NCBI RefSeq assembly: GCF_023715505.1
Contig: NZ_JAMBOH010000011.1
Location: forward strand, 1-64,000
DNA: 64,000 nt
Direction: 5' to 3'
Source: Neobacillus cucumis
Lineage (GTDB): Bacteria; Bacillota; Bacilli; Bacillales_B; DSM-18226
In this document: in pieces, positions 59,463 through 64,000 of the stretch
Layout of the letters: the number at the start of each line of letters is the position of its first letter
How positions within the stretch are numbered: the first letter of the stretch is position 1
Notes under the pieces: model-generated
Told to the model about the DNA's origin: nothing
Database searches by the model: none
The model's input: the letters and a program-made list of their open reading frames with translations, nothing else
Program-made: the position numbers and the translations under genes

Positions 59463-59543
59463 AATAATTCCTCCAATTTTTGTATAGTCCCTTACTAGAA
59501 TCACAATCTATTTTTCTGTTAAACCCAATGAAGTGCCAGGTAA

Positions 59544-61607
59544 TCAACCGACCTCAGAGTATTGCTTAAATAAGCCAACAATCTCTTCCATCGAATCTAC
59601 TTGTTTTAGAAGTTCAATATTATTTTTATCACTAAGGAGCCTGGTTAACTGCGAAAGTGCCTTAAGATGGGTTGTATTATCGACCGCCGCAATACAAAAC
59701 AGCAGGCGAACCGGATACTTTTCGTCATTTAAAAAGTTCACTGGTTGATGAAGCTTTAAAAAGCTCATGCCGACCTGATTAACTCCCGTTTCTGGACGTG
59801 CATGCGGGATCGCCACTTCAGGACCTATCACGACGTAAGCACCCAATGTCTTAATATTTTCAATCATCGCCGTAATATAGGATGGCTCGATAATTCCTTT
59901 CATTAGCAATGGATTTGCAACTACTTTTACAGCCTCCTCCCAATCAGAAAGCTCTTTGATTACTTGAATGGTTTCATCTTGTAATAAATCTTGTAACACT
60001 GGTTGTCTCCCCCTAATAACCTCTACTTTTTTATGAAATGTCATTTGACTTAATGCTTGCTTCAACCCATTTTCATCATATATATGGGCGAATTTACCAA
60101 TTGTTTGTATCAGTTCCTTCAACGAGATATCGTGATATTGAACTCCAAACAGATACTGATAAACTTCTGTGACCAAGTTATTTTTTTCAATTGGTGTCAT
60201 GATGGGCTTTACATAGAAACAAGGAAGTTTGGAATCAAGCTTTACTGTTGAAAATACTAAATCATAGCGATCACACCGATTCTCCTTGAACTCTTGCAAG
60301 GATAATGTCTTTTCCACGCTAATCTCTGAAAATAGTGACTCAAGCTGATGTTTAACCATGAGAGATGAACTAATCCCACTCGGGCAAACCACAATGGCTT
60401 TTTTCTTTTTTGGCAGTGCCTGCTTCGGCTTTTCTAACAGAGCACCAAAATGAATGGTAATAAAACCTATTTCCTCTTCAGGAATAGTGATTCCTAACAG
60501 CAATCCGATCGGATGAAGAATTTCTTTCACAATGGTATATAGCTCTTTATGTTCACTCTTAATTTGATTCAAGAGCGGATTATCAATAGGAATACGATAT
60601 TTCATTCGAAAATAGGCAGGCCTCAAATGCTGGTATAACGTTTGAACCACATCATCCTTTTTTTCAAAAACAATGCAGGCCTTGGATTCAAAATCAAAAA
60701 CAAGCTGCTCGCATAGTTTAAATAGTAAATCCTGACCATTCTCCTTAGTAGAACTTCTACCGAGTGACAAACCAAGTAATTGAATAGTGATGTAGCATAA
60801 CTCAGATTCCTCTTCTTCAAATGGTAACTGCTCACTTAACTGGCTAGCTACACTCCACATTGGGTCTTTTTTTAATAATGTCATTTCATCCAAATGAAAT
60901 TTGGCAAACTTTAATTCTTGCAAACGGTAGTAATAAAAAATAAGGAAATAGGCAAATTGCTGTAAACGTTCTTCAACAAAATGGAGGTTATTATGCTTTT
61001 CCATTTGATTAAGTGTTTCTTGCAATCTCTCATAAAGGATGTGCCCATTTTTCTCAGGTAATAGATGATTAATAAGTCTTTCAAAGTAGGGGACATGGAT
61101 TAATTTTGATAGACAGTGCATTACTAGTACCCTTTTATCAAATTCTGTTCCCTTTAAATGGTAGCCCTTTTGCCTTGTATAACAAATCTCCACCAAAAAA
61201 GGACGATTAAATTCGTTGGCCCGTTTCACATCTGAAATGACCGTATTCTTACTAACTTGTAAAAGCTGGATTAAATGAATAGATGAAATTGGTTCAGTTC
61301 GTATAAACAGATAAAGGTAGATGACCGATAAGCGTTCCTCTTCTGTTAAAATAAAGTCCCGCTCTTTTAAGTTCGTGTGCTGCTTCCGAAAATATTCCAA
61401 GACCAACTCCGGCACCTCAATAGTATGAATGCCCTTGTATTGGATTGGCGGTAGTTCTTTCTCCTTCAACCATTGATTCACTTTTTCAAGGTCATAGGAG
61501 ATTTGCCGTTTGGTTAATTGAGTAGCCACCATCATTTGATTCATGGTAGTATGCTTCACTTTTAAAAAATGGTTCAATAAGAGTGCCGGACGTTTTTCAA
61601 TCATCAT
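59544..61607 (-). CDS. PRD-containing transcriptional regulator with IIB- and IIA-like domains
   Basis: The 687-residue protein has an N-terminal helix-turn-helix region (about residues 1-160), two PTS regulation domains (about 175-280 and 290-395), a GatB-like IIB domain (about 405-495, with the phospho-Cys loop CPSGISSS) and a C-terminal ascorbate/mannitol-type IIA domain (about 540-687, with the phospho-His in AIPHARPETGV). This is the MtlR/UlaR-type activator layout. It is first in the operon, 81 nt before the IIB gene. As the cluster lacks a free IIA, its IIA domain might also supply phosphate for transport. The ATG at 61607 follows AGGAGGTTAAGCCA. Confidence 0.88.
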   Translation of the reverse strand: MMIEKRPALLLNHFLKVKHTTMNQMMVATQLTKRQISYDLEKVNQWLKEKELPPIQYKGIHTIEVPELVLEYFRKQHTNLKERDFILTEEERLSVIYLYLFIRTEPISSIHLIQLLQVSKNTVISDVKRANEFNRPFLVEICYTRQKGYHLKGTEFDKRVLVMHCLSKLIHVPYFERLINHLLPEKNGHILYERLQETLNQMEKHNNLHFVEERLQQFAYFLIFYYYRLQELKFAKFHLDEMTLLKKDPMWSVASQLSEQLPFEEEESELCYITIQLLGLSLGRSSTKENGQDLLFKLCEQLVFDFESKACIVFEKKDDVVQTLYQHLRPAYFRMKYRIPIDNPLLNQIKSEHKELYTIVKEILHPIGLLLGITIPEEEIGFITIHFGALLEKPKQALPKKKKAIVVCPSGISSSLMVKHQLESLFSEISVEKTLSLQEFKENRCDRYDLVFSTVKLDSKLPCFYVKPIMTPIEKNNLVTEVYQYLFGVQYHDISLKELIQTIGKFAHIYDENGLKQALSQMTFHKKVEVIRGRQPVLQDLLQDETIQVIKELSDWEEAVKVVANPLLMKGIIEPSYITAMIENIKTLGAYVVIGPEVAIPHARPETGVNQVGMSFLKLHQPVNFLNDEKYPVRLLFCIAAVDNTTHLKALSQLTRLLSDKNNIELLKQVDSMEEIVGLFKQYSEVG

Positions 61608-62132
61608 TGGCTTAACCTCCTGTAATCATCATATAATAAAACGCTTTCACAGAGACAACGTATTGGGAACAAATGATGTCTTAGTAATTATACAAAATTG
61701 TGCTGAACTCCATTTTAGACAAATCTTTGTTCTAACATATTGTAATAAAATCACTCTATTTAACAAGTAATACTAAAAAATCCATTATGAACCAACAAAC
61801 TCTCAAAGTAATTTTCCAATATTTCGATTCCTGAATAAACGTAAAGGGCGACCTCATTAGAAAATGAAGGCAACCCTCTTTTTATCTCATCTTACATTTA
61901 ATCTAACTTATATAACTCTATTAACCTTTCTAATACTAGATGTGGAATAAAACCGGTGCGATATTTGTTACTGGTTGTGTTTGAATTTAACCATTGGGTG
62001 GTAAAGTCCAAAAGTGGTTGGTATTTTTTTGAAACAGTTGTTGTTTCTTAAGAGTGGTCGATAACAGACGCTAAACATGCCGACAAACATTTAAACATCC
62101 TATCCACAATCCCCCCACCCACTTTAGGCCAA
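61608..62132. other. 525-nt intergenic region with a cre-like site
   Basis: A cre-like sequence, ATAAAACGCTTTCA (61636-61649, TGAAAGCG on the other strand, 12 of 14 to consensus), lies 29 nt upstream of the PRD regulator start and suggests CcpA control of the PTS operon. A hairpin with AAAGGGCGACCTCATT and AATGAAGGCAACCCT followed by TCTTTTT lies at 61843-61885 on the plus strand. No gene is seen in the rest. Confidence 0.5.
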
Positions 62133-62567
62133 TTATTTCTCATCCGCCTCCTCACTTTCTTCCTCGGACTCCTCCTGTTCATCCACTTCTTGTAATTTTT
62201 GAATTTCCTCCGTCAACTGCTCAAACGCATGAAGCCGAAATTTGGCACTGGCAATGAGGTCGTCGATAATTTGCACAAAGGTCTCATACTCGACTCGATT
62301 CTCACTGCATTGCTTAATCAACCGCAAAAAATCCTCCTCATATAAATGGTATCTTTCATTAAACACGTCCGAATCCATCGTTAAAAAATACTCTTCATCC
62401 ACCACAAACTCGTTAAATATTTTTTTCGTCAACCTTCTCTTGGTAACGTCTATCTCACTTTGATCCTTTTCATCTTTGTAGTGCTCGGCATCCTCATACT
62501 CCGAACACAGCGTGGCATATATTTTTTCAAGCAGCTCAGTAGGTTCTAAATATTTCAATTCAGCCAT
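62133..62567 (-). CDS. acidic helical protein of unknown function
   Basis: The 144-residue protein is strongly acidic and predicted mostly helical. It starts MAELKYLEPTELLEKIYATL and ends in a run of Glu/Ser/Asp (about residues 122-144). Charged segments such as DEKDQSEIDVTKRRLTKK suggest coiled-coil or adaptor behaviour. I recognise no family, no signal peptide and no membrane segment. The ATG at 62567 follows GGAGGATTTTCCTA; the six extra codons of the longer frame are discarded. It is monocistronic. Confidence 0.6.
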   Translation of the reverse strand: MAELKYLEPTELLEKIYATLCSEYEDAEHYKDEKDQSEIDVTKRRLTKKIFNEFVVDEEYFLTMDSDVFNERYHLYEEDFLRLIKQCSENRVEYETFVQIIDDLIASAKFRLHAFEQLTEEIQKLQEVDEQEESEEESEEADEK

Positions 62568-62618
62568 TAGGAAAATCCTCCGCAACCTCTTTTTCTAAAT
62601 TATTGCCATATATAATAA

Positions 62619-62740
62619 AAAACCTACCTTTCAGACAAAGGTAGGTTTCTAAGTTAGTTTTCATTTGAAGGAATCACAATCTCAAGCCACTTTATTATAG
62701 AGGAAAAAAGCACCTCTTGTTCTAAAACAAGGGGTGCTTT
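62619..62740. terminator. two terminators before the azoreductase gene
   Basis: AAACCTACCTTT with AAAGGTAGGTTT (62619-62648, perfect twelve-pair stem) lies upstream of the acidic-protein gene. AAAGCACC with GGTGCTTT (62705-62740, part of a sixteen-pair stem with few mismatches, T-run on the minus strand) ends azoR. Confidence 0.8.
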
Positions 62741-62762
62741 AGTGTACCTACTAATATTGTAA

Positions 62763-63395
62763 TTAAGCTTTAACAGCTGAGAAACGCTTTGCTACTTCTG
62801 CGACTTTTGCTAAGCCTTCAGCAATAATCGTTTGTGCTTGATCTGGTGCTGCATTATGACCTTCGATAATCACTTCATCAGCGATTTCCATACCGAATAC
62901 GCCGCCAAAAACATTTTTGATATAAGTAGCAGCCATTTCCATTGGAGCCGTTTCAGGTGTAGAGTAAATACCGCCGCGTGCACTTAGGATAACGGCTTTT
63001 TTGTCAGGCATTAAGCTGATTAATTGACCTGTTTCGCTGTATTTGAATGCGAAGCCTGCAGCGTATACATAGTCGATAAATGTTTGTAATTTAGCAGGAA
63101 TCGTTAAGTTCCATAGCGGGAAAGCAAATACAACAACATCTGCTGCAGAAAGAGCATCCATAGCTTTTTGTTTTGCTGCTAAGATACGTTGTTCTAGATC
63201 TGTTAACTCTTCACCAGATTGTAATTTACCAAAAGCGTTGAATAAATCCTGGCCAAAGTATGGCATATCTTCTGCAAATACATCATAAGTGGTGACATTC
63301 ACACCTTCTAGGTTCTCCATGAAAGTCTCATACATTTTACTAGAAACAGCTTCAGAAGCTGGACGGTTGTTTGCTTTTACTACTAATATATTCAT
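62763..63395 (-). CDS. azoR: FMN-dependent NADH-azoreductase
   Basis: The 210-residue flavodoxin-fold protein matches AzoR: NILVVKANNRPASEAVSSKM at the start, VFAFPLWNLTIPAKLQTFID (FMN contact), the ILSARGGIYSTPETAP loop, and a C-terminal VIIEGHNAAPDQA. It reduces quinones and azo compounds with NADH in the cytoplasm, probably protecting from thiol-reactive quinones. The ATG at 63395 follows GGGAGATTTAATATCA; a longer frame adds a hydrophobic, unrelated N-terminus. It is monocistronic. Confidence 0.92.
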   Translation of the reverse strand: MNILVVKANNRPASEAVSSKMYETFMENLEGVNVTTYDVFAEDMPYFGQDLFNAFGKLQSGEELTDLEQRILAAKQKAMDALSAADVVVFAFPLWNLTIPAKLQTFIDYVYAAGFAFKYSETGQLISLMPDKKAVILSARGGIYSTPETAPMEMAATYIKNVFGGVFGMEIADEVIIEGHNAAPDQAQTIIAEGLAKVAEVAKRFSAVKA

Positions 63396-63697
63396 TGATA
63401 TTAAATCTCCCTTTCGATATTCTTGAAAATGATTATCTCGGATTAATAATATGTAAAAATAGAGTAAATAGCAACAAAAAGGCTCAGGAGTTTTCATGGA
63501 AATATGGCTAGCATTTCAATAGTACAAACGAACTACAAATTACAATCATAAAAATATGAAAAAGCCCTATAATTATACTCATATAAGGTATTGGAATAGA
63601 CCTAAAGGTCCGATATCTTTGTTTTTACATAAAAAAACTATCATAAAACCCCAATGCCCTATGCATTCATGTTTTATGATAGTTGCGTGAATTTGAT
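63396..63697. other. 302-nt region between azoR and the PfkB gene
   Basis: It holds the azoR promoter region and the terminator of the upstream PfkB gene. That terminator is a long stem at 63636-63684 (AACTATCATAAAAC with GTTTTATGATAGTT), followed by seven Ts on the minus strand. No gene is seen. Confidence 0.6.
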
Positions 63698-64000
63698 TTA
63701 TCTTTTTACTTCCAGCTTTCCTGTTTCCAATGCATTTAACTCGTCTACCGTCGGAATGCCTTCCCAATCCCCTTTAAATTGGGTGGCCAAGGCTCCCAAT
63801 ATATTTGCTCTGCTTAAAGCCTTTTCCAAGGACGATGGTGTCATCGCATCTTGCTCATCCAAAAATACAGAGAGAAATCCTGCAGCAAAAGCATCTCCAG
63901 CTCCAACTGTGTCAATGACTTGATGAACGACATGCGGAGCCGCATTCACTGTTTCCCCCTCTATAAATCCAATCGAACCCTCAGCACCAAGCTTTAAAGC
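63698..64000 (-). CDS. PfkB-family sugar kinase, C-terminal part (gene continues beyond the window)
   Basis: The frame is open to the window edge and shows 100 C-terminal residues of a ribokinase/PfkB kinase: LKLGAEGSIGFIEGE, then the diagnostic VIDTVGAGDAFAAGFLS with the catalytic Asp and anion-hole GAGD. The sequence is closest in feel to 2-dehydro-3-deoxygluconate kinase (KdgK), but other PfkB sugars are possible. The start lies outside the window, so operon context and length cannot be judged. A strong terminator follows the stop codon. Confidence 0.85.
   Translation of the reverse strand, partial: ALKLGAEGSIGFIEGETVNAAPHVVHQVIDTVGAGDAFAAGFLSVFLDEQDAMTPSSLEKALSRANILGALATQFKGDWEGIPTVDELNALETGKLEVKR

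Noticed and set aside
59544..61607. Regulator taken as a BglG-type antiterminator
   Set aside because: The long N-terminal helix-turn-helix region plus IIB and IIA domains fit the DNA-binding MtlR/UlaR activator type, and no RAT-terminator structure was seen upstream.

Overview
The window looks like chromosome of a low-GC, spore-forming Bacillaceae member (Bacillus sensu lato, Neobacillus/Mesobacillus-like). The evidence is the set of Bacillus-type genes (cwlC-like sporulation amidase, GerPA/GerPF-family protein, Spo0E-like phosphatase, alaR-alaT, amtB-glnK with TnrA/GlnR boxes, gtaB, ohrR-like), the many AGGAGG Shine-Dalgarno sites, the use of TTG and GTG starts, and intergenic repeat families typical of this group. 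I cannot name the species. No rRNA, tRNA, CRISPR array, prophage or intact insertion sequence was recognised.

Layout. 0.7-6 kb: a glyoxalase-fold protein, a large two-domain glycosyltransferase paired with a GalU-like nucleotidyltransferase, a P-loop kinase and a ROK sugar kinase. 6-10.6 kb: a membrane-anchored HtrA-like protease with an EF-hand tail, a ZIP metal transporter, and a decayed locus where a REP-associated transposase (lacking its HUH motif) abuts a gutted comM gene among several REP palindromes. 10.7-24.8 kb: UDP-sugar genes (gtaB, two galE), amtB-glnK, cwlC, an AzgA-type purine permease, an MFS transporter, alaR-alaT, a DUF3231 protein and a serine hydrolase. 24.9-39.1 kb: small membrane proteins, a DMT exporter, a PAS-rich GGDEF-EAL protein, a GntP permease behind a perfect operator-like palindrome, a SpoIID/SH3 wall protein, a glutathione peroxidase with an OhrR-like regulator, and several small proteins including Spo0E-like and a c-type cytochrome.

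39.2-48 kb is a complete D-glucarate catabolic island: divergent CdaR activator, GntP-family permease, glucarate dehydratase, a DHDPS-superfamily lyase, tartronate semialdehyde reductase, glycerate kinase and a FadR-type regulator. No GarL-type aldolase is present, so the DHDPS-like enzyme is the best candidate for the aldol cleavage step. Three internal gene junctions each carry one copy of a dispersed palindromic repeat. A 52-bp tandem repeat follows cdaR.

48.5-64 kb: an unidentified permease, a second GGDEF-EAL protein, DinB, a small sigma factor, a secreted C39-peptidase protein, and an operon coding an ascorbate-type PTS (IIC, IIB, with IIA fused only to the PRD regulator) plus a split transketolase. 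The window ends with an azoreductase and the 3' part of a PfkB-family kinase.

Two repeat families shape the intergenic DNA: a short GGTGACAGGCACC-type REP (about ten sites) and a longer modular element of about 50-250 bp beginning GAAAAGCGCAAGCGCC (nine copies).
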